Part shown: positions 11,032 to 19,329 of the stretch, one piece after another | Position numbering within the stretch: position 1 is the stretch's first letter | Layout of the letters: each line of letters opens with the position of its first letter | Source: Tricholoma matsutake | Lineage: Eukaryota > Basidiomycota > Agaricomycetes > Agaricales > Tricholomataceae | NCBI GenBank assembly: GCA_026075535.2 | Contig: AP026547.1 | Coordinates: forward strand, 124,001 to 188,000 | DNA: 64,000 nt | Direction of reading: 5' to 3' | The notes under the pieces: generated by a model | Told to the model about the DNA's origin: nothing | The model's database searches: none | Seen by the model: the letters and a program-made list of their open reading frames with translations, nothing else | Program-made: the position numbers and the translations under genes

Positions 11032-12033
11032 TGATGATACTCAACCCAGAAGCCCAAACAAGACACCTAAAAGAGTCCTATTTGGTATAACACAGGTCAG
11101 AGGAAGGTTGTGAGTCATTCTAAACTTTCAATGATCTCCAGAACTGATCGAAGAATTGATGCGAAGCTATTTTGGGATGTTTGAAGGTATTTCAGGATGT
11201 ACAATGGAGTTGTGAGATTTTTCAAAGATTTTCAAAGATTTTTTGAGAGCAGAAAATGCACTTTGATTATATTGGTGAGTGATGCAAAGCTTGATAAATG
11301 ATGGGAGAGGTGATTAGTGACAAATACGAGAGGATGACAATAATATTGGGAGGTGAAACAAGAATGAATGAGTCTCAATGAAATCTGAAGAATTTTCGGA
11401 CTGAAACTTCATGACTCACAATGAGAAGAGAGTTTTTAGCTCTCAACTTCTAATACTATATGAATGGGGGATGCTTCCCTTGTATTTCATTATAAATAAT
11501 ACAAGGTTATATATGTTTTAAAGAAATAATACCAAAAAGGAAAGTTGGCCATGAGGCTGACATGAGGCAAGGTATGAGACAATAAAGAAATATCCAAATC
11601 ACCAAATAAATGAGACATGATGTGAGGGGAAACATGTAGAATCATAATATATCAAAGATACTTAACCTATTGCTCCAATATATCAAAGAATTGTTGGAAA
11701 ACATTGCAATCTGTCCTAAAAAGCAAAAAGTCTTGTCTCCTCATGTCTGGTGTGCTCAGCATGCAATGTGGCAATATGTAGCAAGTGTGGAACATGTGTC
11801 TGAAGGTCAGGGGAACTGTATTACAGCAGCTGAAGGCATACAAAGAATTTTGAAATGTTGCAAAGTATTTTGAAGCATTTTTGTGACTTTGTAGAGGTTC
11901 ATACATGTTTGTAGAACTTTGGAGGGGTTCATATGGGTTCATAGAGCTTTGTAGAGGTCTGTAGAGACTCATAGAGCTTCAACAATGATTGTAGATGTGT
12001 TCTCCAAGCTTGAACAACAAGGTGGACCTATCA
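11032..12033 (+). repeat. Solo LTR, family L2 (about 1.0 kb)
   Basis: The start TGATGATACTCAACCC and end GGTGGACCTATCA match, in inverse orientation, the 996-bp insertion at 20276-21271. They share GGTATAAC...AGAGGAAGGTTG near the start and TATATATGTTTTAAAG in the body, the latter also found at 62070-62090. The ends are TG...CA. Flanking 4-mers are CTAA and CTGA, one mismatch. Inside are degenerate GGTTCATAGAGCTTTGTAGA runs. Confidence 0.72.
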
Positions 12034-13018
12034 CTGAATGATGGTCATCCTTCCTGACGCCTCCTAAATATGAATATGTTATCACATTGGCTGGCCTGAA
12101 CTCTCCCTCTGCCTTATTTCCTGCCACTCACACATTCTACAGTTTTGCATACAGATTCTCCAGCATTCCCCCAGCATCTTTCTAAACAACCTCATCTCAA
12201 TAGCACACCACCACAGACCCCACCTGCTGAGATACAAGTAGAAATGGTCAAAGCCAAATGTAGGTGGTGTACACCACCTTCAAATGTGGATGACTCTGTG
12301 AACAGTTCTCATTAGCTTCACCCCTGCACCTCACCCTCAAAGAGAGGAAGCTAACATGGCCACTGCACTTACAGGCTTTGAGCACTACATCAAATACTTG
12401 GCTACTGGGAAATTGGACAGATATCTCAACTTGATCTGACATGAAGACAAAGTTGAAGTCCCAGGGGTGCATCTGCCCCGTGACCTGATTCTTCTCATTC
12501 ATGACCTTGGCAAGCATCTAGACCAGGAGTGGATCAGAGACTTGTTTATCCATGATACAGTGTTTGTGTGGCTGGGATTATTGTGAAGATAATTAATTTT
12601 AATCTTGCTCTTTCTAGCCATCTATTTGGCATCTCTGGCTCAGGTAAAACACACCTTTCACTTGATGGTCTTTGCCAGAACTGGGGCCTTTATATCATGT
12701 GCAGGACCAAGTGAGGTCCCACATCTGGCTCTGACAACTTCAATGTAGCAATGGAAATGTTGCCATCTATGAGTACTTGGCACCAAGGCGTAAGCTCTGC
12801 CAGTACTTTACAGTCCCCCACCTGTCCTAGTGGACTCCAACCAGACTGACTGGAGTCCAAGTGGAGTCCAAGTGGAGTCCAAGTGGAGTCCAAGTGGAGT
12901 CCAACTGGAGTCCAAGGGGAGTCCATTTCAACCAAATGATAAGTCAATTAGATACTGAGCTCAAAGGACTTCAGACTTGGTGAATTTCATAAAGTACCAA
13001 CACAATAAATTTGTAGAG

Positions 13019-13094
13019 TGCAGGAATTGAACTCAAGACCTCACAATAAGCAATCACATGACAAATCAAACAAGTGTGCTCAACCACAGGAGAC
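13019..13094 (-). other. tRNA-like Pol III module, type A (T1-b left end)
   Basis: On the minus strand: A box TGTGGTTGAGCACACTTG, internal TGTCATGTGATTG, and B box TTGAGTTCAATTCC. It points toward the left end at 12801. Confidence 0.72.
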
Positions 13095-13184
13095 TTATTA
13101 GAGATTAATATAAGGTTTATTTATGACTCAACTTTTCATATTCTTCGAGGCATTTTTCAAGCAATTAAGATCAAAATTTTTTAA

Positions 13185-13395
13185 TTAACTACATCCCTTG
13201 TGTAGGACATGAGGGAGTGGGTATAATATAATAATAAACAAAAAAAAACCCTCTTGCATCTTGTGAGAGGGGGGGGATTACTACTATGTAGATAAAAAAC
13301 TAAACCCCTTGCATTCAGTGTGAGGGGGGGACAGAGATAAATTTAAAATAATAAATACCCCCCCCATGCAAAATGCGGGGGAGGGGGGGTTGGGT
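13185..13395 (+). repeat. Four CCCTC/GAGGG hairpins at ~55-bp spacing (T1-b)
   Basis: Inverted repeats start near 13195, 13252, 13306 and 13365 (for example CCCTCTTGCATCTTGTGAGAGG and CCCCTTGCATTCAGTGTGAGGG), separated by AT-rich linkers. The same four occur in reverse order in T1-e. Confidence 0.78.
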
Positions 13396-13469
13396 GATGT
13401 GGTCTCAGGTTGGTGTCATTGCCCACCCCTCCTCGCATGTGTCTGTTGCCGTAGCAAGCTGCACCTGTC

Positions 13470-13590
13470 ACCCACCCTATGAGCAGTTGCTCATAGGTGT
13501 GGGGATGGGTGTTGGTAGGCATTGTTGTTGTTGTTGTTGTTGACTGCACATGCTCACCATCCACCCTTCAAGCAGGGGCTCACAGGCATG
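13470..13590 (+). repeat. GAGC palindromes of T1-b
   Basis: Two copies, ATGAGCAGTTGCTCATAGG near 13480 and CAAGCAGGGGCTCACAGG near 13570, each preceded by CCACCC. Confidence 0.75.
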
Positions 13591-13629
13591 GGGTGGATGT
13601 GTTGGGTTGTCTTGTGTCCAGCTGTTGTT

Positions 13630-13935
13630 ACCAGTAGAGTAGAACCTATAAAACAAAAGAAACAAGTTATTTAGTTTATAAAAACAAAAAGCAAATGAAA
13701 AAAACTTATGTAGGGCCCAAACGATGCAGATCGCATTGTTTGGGCCTGGGTCGGCTCATTTGTGGGTGGCAGCATCATTACCAGTAGATTATAACCTACA
13801 AAACTAAAGAAACTGGTTAGTTAGTTTATAAAAACAAAAAGCAAACAAAAAAAAAACTTATGAAGGGCCCAAACAATGCGAGCTGCATTGTTGGGGCCCA
13901 TGTTCCATCCAGTCAGCTCGCTTGTGGGTGGTTGT
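13630..13935 (-). repeat. Two palindrome-plus-intron units of T1-b (minus strand)
   Basis: Read on the minus strand, each GTTTGGGCCCTACATAAG or similar palindrome arm is followed by a T-rich stretch, CTAACTAA and an AG before GGTTATAATCTACTGGTAA. The donor dinucleotide has become AT (ATAAGT) in both units, so splicing would be lost. Confidence 0.6.
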
Positions 13936-14136
13936 GATGGTGGATTGGGCATGGGAGCAGTGGTGGTGGTGGTGGTAGAGCAGAGAGGAGGGAGGGAGGC
14001 AGCATGGACGGTGGTGGTGGTGGTGGTGGTGGTGGTGGTGGTGAGTGATGAGCTGGCACATTTGATGACATGGCTATATGCTTTGTCATACACAGCCACA
14101 CCATGGTACCTAAAGCAAGTAGATGATACCTCATGC

Positions 14137-14213
14137 AAGGTACTGTTGTCTAACAGTTATGTTGTGTACTACAATTATATAAGCAAACCACAGGGAACTG
14201 GGTTCGATCCCTT
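14137..14213 (+). other. tRNA-like Pol III module, type B (T1-b right end)
   Basis: A box region TTGTCTAACAGTTATG and a consensus B box GGGTTCGATCCC, followed at once by TTTT, a Pol III stop. It points to the right end at 14450. Confidence 0.75.
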
Positions 14214-15054
14214 TTCTTACACACTTTTTCAGTGGAATCCTGCTGGTCTCCAACTGGACTCCAACTGAACTCCACTGGACCAGTCCGAGTGGAATCCAGT
14301 GTTTGAGTGGATTCCACTCGGAGTCTGGTCAGACTGGACTGGGACTGGACTGGCAACTTTGTAGGCAGTTGGCTGGTGACCAGTCCCAGTGGACTCCAGT
14401 CAGACTCCAGTCGGAGTCCACCAGGAAAGGTGGGGGAGGGTAAAGACCTCAGCTCTGCAGACATTTCCAAGAAGGTTGAAGCTGCTCACTGCACCTTTGC
14501 GATGTTGTTGTGTGTGCACATCTTTATCCTGAAGCAACTTGTGCAACACCTTTCTGTTGGCACAGATGTCATGGTGGCTTGACAGCAATGATTTCTTGCT
14601 GAAGTTGTGCCTCCCCATTTGAAGTGCGAGGATGATGACCTCTTCATCACATTGATGCAGTACCTTTGGTAAGGTGACACTAAGACCATGCTTCGCATTA
14701 CCCACTCCACAATGCATGACCTCATGAGATCTGTTTCCTGTGTGAAGTGATACACCTCTATTTGTTGTGATCGATGAGGCACAGGTAGCTGCTGACCATC
14801 TGGAGTTCTTTCACTCCAGCTCAGGGACTGATCTGTGCCCCATTCTCAATATTTTACACTCCCCCACAGATTCCTATCGGACTCCTAGGAGTCCGAGTTT
14901 TCTGATAGGAGTCCAATCAGAATGTATCTTGATAACCATGTACTTTTGTTTCCAACATATTCCTAGTAAATTCTGAGTAAATTCCTATGCAATTCCAACA
15001 TGGAGTCACATTTTGGAAGACTTAACTTGGCAAGTGCTTACAAAATAAATGGGT

Positions 15055-15135
15055 AGAGCAGGGATTGAACCATGGACCTTGGAATATAAATCACATGACA
15101 ACCAAACAAGTGCCCAACCAGTTGAGCCACAGGAG
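15055..15135 (-). other. tRNA-like Pol III module, type A (T1-c left end)
   Basis: On the minus strand: A box TGTGGCTCAACTGGTTGGGC, TTGTCATGTGATT, and B box ATGGTTCAATCCC. It points left, toward 14847. Confidence 0.75.
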
Positions 15136-15194
15136 AATTAATAAATTAATAATATAATGTCCATTTAAAGCACTTAGGGATAGTTCACTATTGA

Positions 15195-15600
15195 AAAAAA
15201 AAAAACTCCCCCCCACGCAAATGCATGGGGGGACAATCAATTATACTATTTAATTATACAATTTAAAACTAAACCCCCCCCCCCGCAAAATGTGTGGGAG
15301 GGCATGGTGGTGTGTCGCATCATGTCACTGCTGTCTTGTCGTTGCCCCTTCCCCTTGCCTCTTGTCTCCCCTCCCTCTTGTCTCCATTGTGCTGTCCCCC
15401 CATTGTCCTGCGGTTTCCCCCCCTCCCCATTGTCTCCCCTCCCCATCATCATTCCATGCACCATCCACCCCACGAGCAGTTGCTCATGAGGCTGGAGGTG
15501 CATCGTGCATTGTCTGTCATCCTTGGGGTTGTTGTTGTTGTCCTTGTCATCCCCGTGCTCTCACACCCCATATTCACCCTGCGAGCAGTGGCTCACAGCA
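15195..15600 (+). repeat. Hairpins and GAGC palindromes of T1-c
   Basis: Two short CCCCACGCAAATGCATGGGG-type hairpins (15208-15300) are followed by pyrimidine-rich CTTGTCTCCCCTCC runs and by GAGC palindromes near 15473 (CACGAGCAGTTGCTCATGAG) and 15580 (GCGAGCAGTGGCTCACAG). Confidence 0.7.
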
Positions 15601-15699
15601 ATGGTGGGGGGTGCTGGTTGTTGTTGGTGTCATGGGGGTGGTCTTGGGTGGTGTGCCATCATGATGTGGCAGCATTGGCATGGTCTCACGTCCATTCCT

Positions 15700-15985
15700 T
15701 GTTATGAGAACCTGGCAAACAAAAGAAATACATTAGTTAGTTTATGAAAAGAAACGAAAGAAGAAAAAAAGTTACTGTGGGCCCAAACAATGCAATCACA
15801 TCATTTGGGCCTGGATGATGTGGCACTGTTGGGTGCACATTGTTAGGTGTCATCAAGTGTCGTTACCAGTAGATGAGAACCTGAAAAAAAAGAAATACAA
15901 TTAGTCAAATTACAAAAATAAGAAATAAAACAAAAAAACTTACTATTGGCCCAAATGACAATTCACATCATTTGGGCCACATTGT
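15700..15985 (-). repeat. Two palindrome-plus-intron units of T1-c (minus strand)
   Basis: On the minus strand GTTTGGGCCCACA is followed by a GTAACT donor, T-rich sequence, AACTAACTAAT and a TTTGCCAG acceptor (about 15709-15775). A second, weaker unit lies at about 15870-15950. Confidence 0.6.
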
Positions 15986-16092
15986 GTGTCATGTGGCTTT
16001 TTTGCGGAGGCAGTGGTCATTGTGGGAGTGTCGGGTGATGTGGTTGGGGTTGTGGGAAGAGGGGGGAAGGGGGGGAGGCTGTGGTTGCCGTT

Positions 16093-16494
16093 TGTTAGGA
16101 AACAGCCCCATTACCTAATAAATTTTCATTTTCATTTTATTATGTCGAAATATGCTACATGACACCAAATAATGCTACACTTTGATAGCATGAGAATTTT
16201 ATTTCGCACGCATCATTAGGTATGCACCTGTATGCACACATCGGTAACAACAATGTACAATATATGTAATGTAGTATATAAACCCTAAATATACACCTAG
16301 GGGACCCCATTTGTGTTCTCTTAGGTATTACACCTACACTTGTGGTGTGAATGGCCTATCTCAACAAACTCATCTATAAATAACCCCTCTCATCAAAACC
16401 ATCAATTCCCCCATCACATGCACAGATCCCACCCCCTTCTTGTAGAGAGAACCCGCATAGTCTTAGCTAGCAGATAGTGGGTGTTGTCCTAACA
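16093..16494 (+). repeat. Solo LTR, family L1, inside T1-c
   Basis: A 402-bp LTR, TGTTAGGAAACAGCCCC to CCTAACA, with flanking CCGTT and CTGTT (one mismatch). It is the same length as the copy at 4820-5221. Confidence 0.92.
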
Positions 16495-16612
16495 CTGTTG
16501 ATGGTGGTGGTTGGGAGTGATGAGCTGGCAAGGTGTGGTGATGTGGCTATGTGCTTTGTCATCACACCCACAGGAACAGTATGTAGTGCAGTAAGAGTAC
16601 TTACCTACAATA

Positions 16613-16692
16613 GATGCTTAGTGTAGTGGTCTTCTTGTCACTGTATTCTTATGTAATCATCTCAGAGGTCCCGGGTTCAATTCCACTGTGCA
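16613..16692 (+). other. tRNA-like Pol III module, type B (T1-c right end)
   Basis: A box TTAGTGTAGTGGTC, which is close to the TAGTRTAGTGGTTA of tRNA-Asp/Glu/His; B box GGGTTCAATTCC; TTTTT at about 16700-16705. It points right. Confidence 0.75.
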
Positions 16693-17547
16693 GGTTTACT
16701 TTTTCTACTATTAATTACTAAGCAAGGCTGCTATTATTCCTATCGGAATCCTATGTTGTCCAATGTCTCTGCATAACCTCAGAATATTCCTATGTATTCC
16801 TATGGTCAACAATTCCTAGGAAATTCCAATGTTCCAATTGGATTCTGATCAGACTGCATCAGACTGGACTTGGACTGAACCTTCCATTTCATGTCAATTT
16901 GGCTGGTAAAAATGACATCAGAATATGGTCAGATTCCGATTGGAGTCTGATTGGAATCATTGGAATCATTGGATTCTGATAGGAATATGTGGGGCAGTGT
17001 AAAGACCTCCCCATTCTTCATGAAATGTATAGCTTCTTTCTGAAGTCTGGGCTCTTTGCTGGGATTATTCTTTTGGGAACTGGTCTGTTGATGAAAATGG
17101 TGAAAGATGCAGTGGGTTCTTTTTCTGCAAAACAGGTGGACAAGAGGGTGCAGCCCCAAGTCTTCACTAATATTGGGCATTTCACAAGGGACAGTTCTTC
17201 TCAAGTGGTGTATATTCACTGGTACCTCACTCTCTCTGACAATGACATCTCAGATCAGTGATTGTTGGAGCACATGGTGTACTGGTTTTCTGGCCAGTAT
17301 GTCTATTAATTGATGCTACAAGATTCCTTCTGATTGTTGATATAGTAACTGCCTAACAGTGAGCCTTATTGAGCTTTTTCTTTACTCCCACACCATTGTA
17401 TCCTCACCTTGTTTGCTGAACACTTGACTGGATTCAAAATTGCTGATGTAATTGAACTGGAGGATGGTGAACCCCCTGTTTCGCCTGGTTTGTCCTCGAA
17501 GATTGAACTTTATTGACCACTTACTGAATTGGACCAACTTTTCAATG

Positions 17548-18243
17548 TGGTAAGAACTGATCTGTAAGGGCTCGTCAGAATCCAGTCGGACCTGGCAGGT
17601 GTCGATAGCGGAAGATTGTTGGGTTGTAGTGGATTGTGCAGAGGGGAAACAAAAAGGACTTGGCTTCAGCTTATAAGAAGCTGCACCCTTCACCTCATCT
17701 GGTGTCCTAATTTCAAGATGAAGGTTTAGAGGTGGAAGTGGAGAAGTAGGGGGTAAATGCAGGAAGGAGTATGAAAGGACTTGGGTTAAGTTCAGAGGAG
17801 ATTAGAACTTCAGAGGGAGACTAGAGGTCGAGTCGAATGGAGTTCAGACTCTTAAAGAACAGAGGTAGGAGTAGAATGAGATTTAGATTGGCAGGTTAAA
17901 GTCGAGTCTATGTCAATATATGAACTGAGGAATACAAGGCAAAACTAACTAAGCTTAAATACTAGAGTCCAGAATAAAAGTGGAGCAGAAACAGGAGCTG
18001 CAGAAGTGTCTTGACTGTGTAGATAAATTACCTGGCAGAGCTGCACAGGAATCCATAGTCAAATTTGCAAAACTAGATGGCAGCCTTGGAAAGGCAGCTG
18101 TGGATGCTGTACAAGGCAGCCTGGTGCACAGCAGTGTGGGCAGTGCAAGGCAGCCGGGAATGAAGTGGAATAAGTTGACAAATGTCAGCAGAAAAGGGTC
18201 AGATAATTGCAGGTTCCAATTGGGTGAGGAATGGATCATGACA
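17548..18243 (-). repeat. 3' LTR of gypsy B copy 1
   Basis: A 696-bp LTR. On the minus strand it starts TGTCATGATCCATTCC and ends GATCAGTTCTTACCA. The inner TG...CA ends and body match the LTR of copy 2 (40907-44334 after removal of T1-h, about 684 bp). Confidence 0.85.
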
Positions 18244-18375
18244 GTATTTTGCCCTTAGTGCCAAGCCTATGAGGCATGTGAGTGTTTGATCTGAATAAGG
18301 AAGTTGGTTGGATTTCCAAATGTGGTAATTGGTTGAAAATTTTTACTTTGATTCCTACTCTCATCACCAATCAAG

Positions 18376-19245
18376 ATGTCCCCCCCAGCAGTCTCTGCTC
18401 AGACCAAATTGGCCACAATGAAGGCCCAACATGAACAGAGGGAGCGGGACTTGAAGGAGCAAATGGAATGGGAGATGAAGGAGTTGGAGGAAGCCGTGAG
18501 GGAGGAGGAGCATTGGGCATAGGAGGCGGAAAAGGCAGCAGAGGAGGCTGTGAAAGCAGAGGAGGTATGACAGGCAGAGGCACAGAAGAAGGAGGCAGCG
18601 GCCGCTTGATGAGTGGAAAAGAAGCAGGCAGCTGCGGCTGCAGGTTTGGAGGAGGAGGCTGAGGGGAGCAAGTCCCCAAAGAAGAAGAGAATCATCAAGT
18701 CGAAGGCGAGAGTGGGGTCAGAGGTACCCAAGGGGCAAGTGCGGGTTCAAGCCACCTTGCCCTGTAAGAGGTGAGTGTTGTATTCCCTTTGCCTGCTTGC
18801 CTTACTGATGAACTGCATAGGTGCAAATTCCAAAAAAGGTCTTGCTTCAAGATGGGCACCCGGGGGCGCATGTGCAACAACTGCATGTGCATCAAGCATA
18901 AGTGCAAGGAGGTGGTGTGGGAGGGGCAGGAAGCCCCCACAGAAAAATGGCAGGGTTCACACTGGGGATGATGGGCCTGGCGAGAAGTAATGGGGAGAAT
19001 GCAGAGCTACTGCGGCAGCTGACAAAGTGATGAAGAAAGGTTTTGGTGAGGTGGTGACTGCAATCCGGGAGTCAATGGAGGAGATTCAAGAAGCATTGAA
19101 CCTGGAGTGGGTGGAGGATGACAGCGCTGGGGAGGAGAGTGATGAGGACGATAAAGAAGTGGAGCGGGTGGTACAAGAATCCCGGTGAAGAGGGTGAAGT
19201 TGGGGGAGAGGGTGCCAGAGAGGGAGAAGCAGAGGTAGTGTCAGG
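18376..19245 (+). pseudogene. Antisense accessory gene of gypsy B: coiled coil plus Gal4-like zinc cluster
   Basis: ATG at 18376 (MSPPAVS) opens a highly charged Glu/Ala/Lys-rich coiled coil, with several in-frame stops relative to copy 2. A basic patch (SPKKKR, nuclear-localisation-like) follows. A short intron with GTGAGT donor and CATAG acceptor (about 18772-18822) joins LPCKR to a cysteine cluster: C-x2-C-x6-C-x9-C-x2-C-x6-C (CKRCKFQKRSC, CNNCMCIKHKC). That spacing is that of Zn(II)2Cys6 fungal transcription factors. An acidic C-terminal half follows. The gene is convergent with pol, about 80 bp away. Its function is unknown; DNA binding is inferred from the spacing alone. Confidence 0.75.
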
Positions 19246-19329
19246 ATCTGGTCGGATCCAAGAAAAATCTTTTTTGTAATATAAGTTTGTTTCTGAGTTC
19301 CAATTCAGTGAATAAGTAATGTGAATAGA

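Larger units (their letters stand above)
12801..14450 (+). mobile_element. T1-b: complete TIR element with perfect 8-bp duplication
   Basis: The left end is CAGTACTTTACAGTCCCCCA and the right end GGGGGAGGGTAAAGACCTC, with perfect AGCTCTGC duplications (12793-12800 and 14451-14458). Order: GGACTCCAAGT repeats, type A tRNA-like module pointing left, four CCCTC hairpins, GAGC palindromes, palindrome-plus-intron units on the minus strand (donor decayed to ATAAGT), a (GGT)n and GAGCTGGCA block, type B tRNA-like module pointing right, and GGACTCC repeats again. This is the cleanest reference copy of the family. It splits Crinkler gene 2 just after its Walker A region. No transposase. Confidence 0.92.
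14847..17009 (+). mobile_element. T1-c: TIR element with perfect 8-bp duplication, carrying a solo LTR
   Basis: The left end is CAATATTTTACACTCCCCCA and the right end GGGGCAGTGTAAAGACCTC, with perfect CCCATTCT duplications (14839-14846 and 17010-17017). Subterminal repeats here are TCCTATCGGA/TGGATTCTGAT-like. The cargo order matches T1-b: type A module, hairpins, GAGC palindromes, minus-strand palindrome-plus-intron units, type B module. A family L1 solo LTR sits between the introns and the type B block. It splits Crinkler gene 2 just downstream of the Walker B. Confidence 0.92.
12300..17547 (+). pseudogene. Crinkler-type P-loop NTPase gene 2, split by T1-b and T1-c
   Basis: Coding pieces of one NTPase gene lie around two insertions. 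Exon 12352-12553 (TGFEHYIKYLATGKLDRYL, PRDLILLIHDLGKHL) is followed by an intron ending TTTCTAG and by a Walker A, HLFGISGSGKTHLSLDGLC, near 12620-12675. After T1-b the frame resumes with AHCTFAMLLCVHIFILKQL and reaches a Walker B, FVVIDEAQVAADHLEFF (14761-14811). After T1-c it continues with HEMYSFFLKSGLF, LLGTGLLMKMVKDAV, VFTNIGHFTRDSS and VYIHWYLTLSDNDISDQ, and fades near 17540 at the gypsy B LTR. The 8-bp target duplications let both insertions be removed exactly. Several stops and shifts remain. The family assignment rests on the order of motifs shared with gene 1. Confidence 0.75.

Noticed and set aside
13185..13395. Bacterial-type terminators (GC hairpin plus T run)
   Set aside because: Hairpin-plus-T patterns exist, but the introns, chromoviruses and copia elements show a eukaryotic genome.
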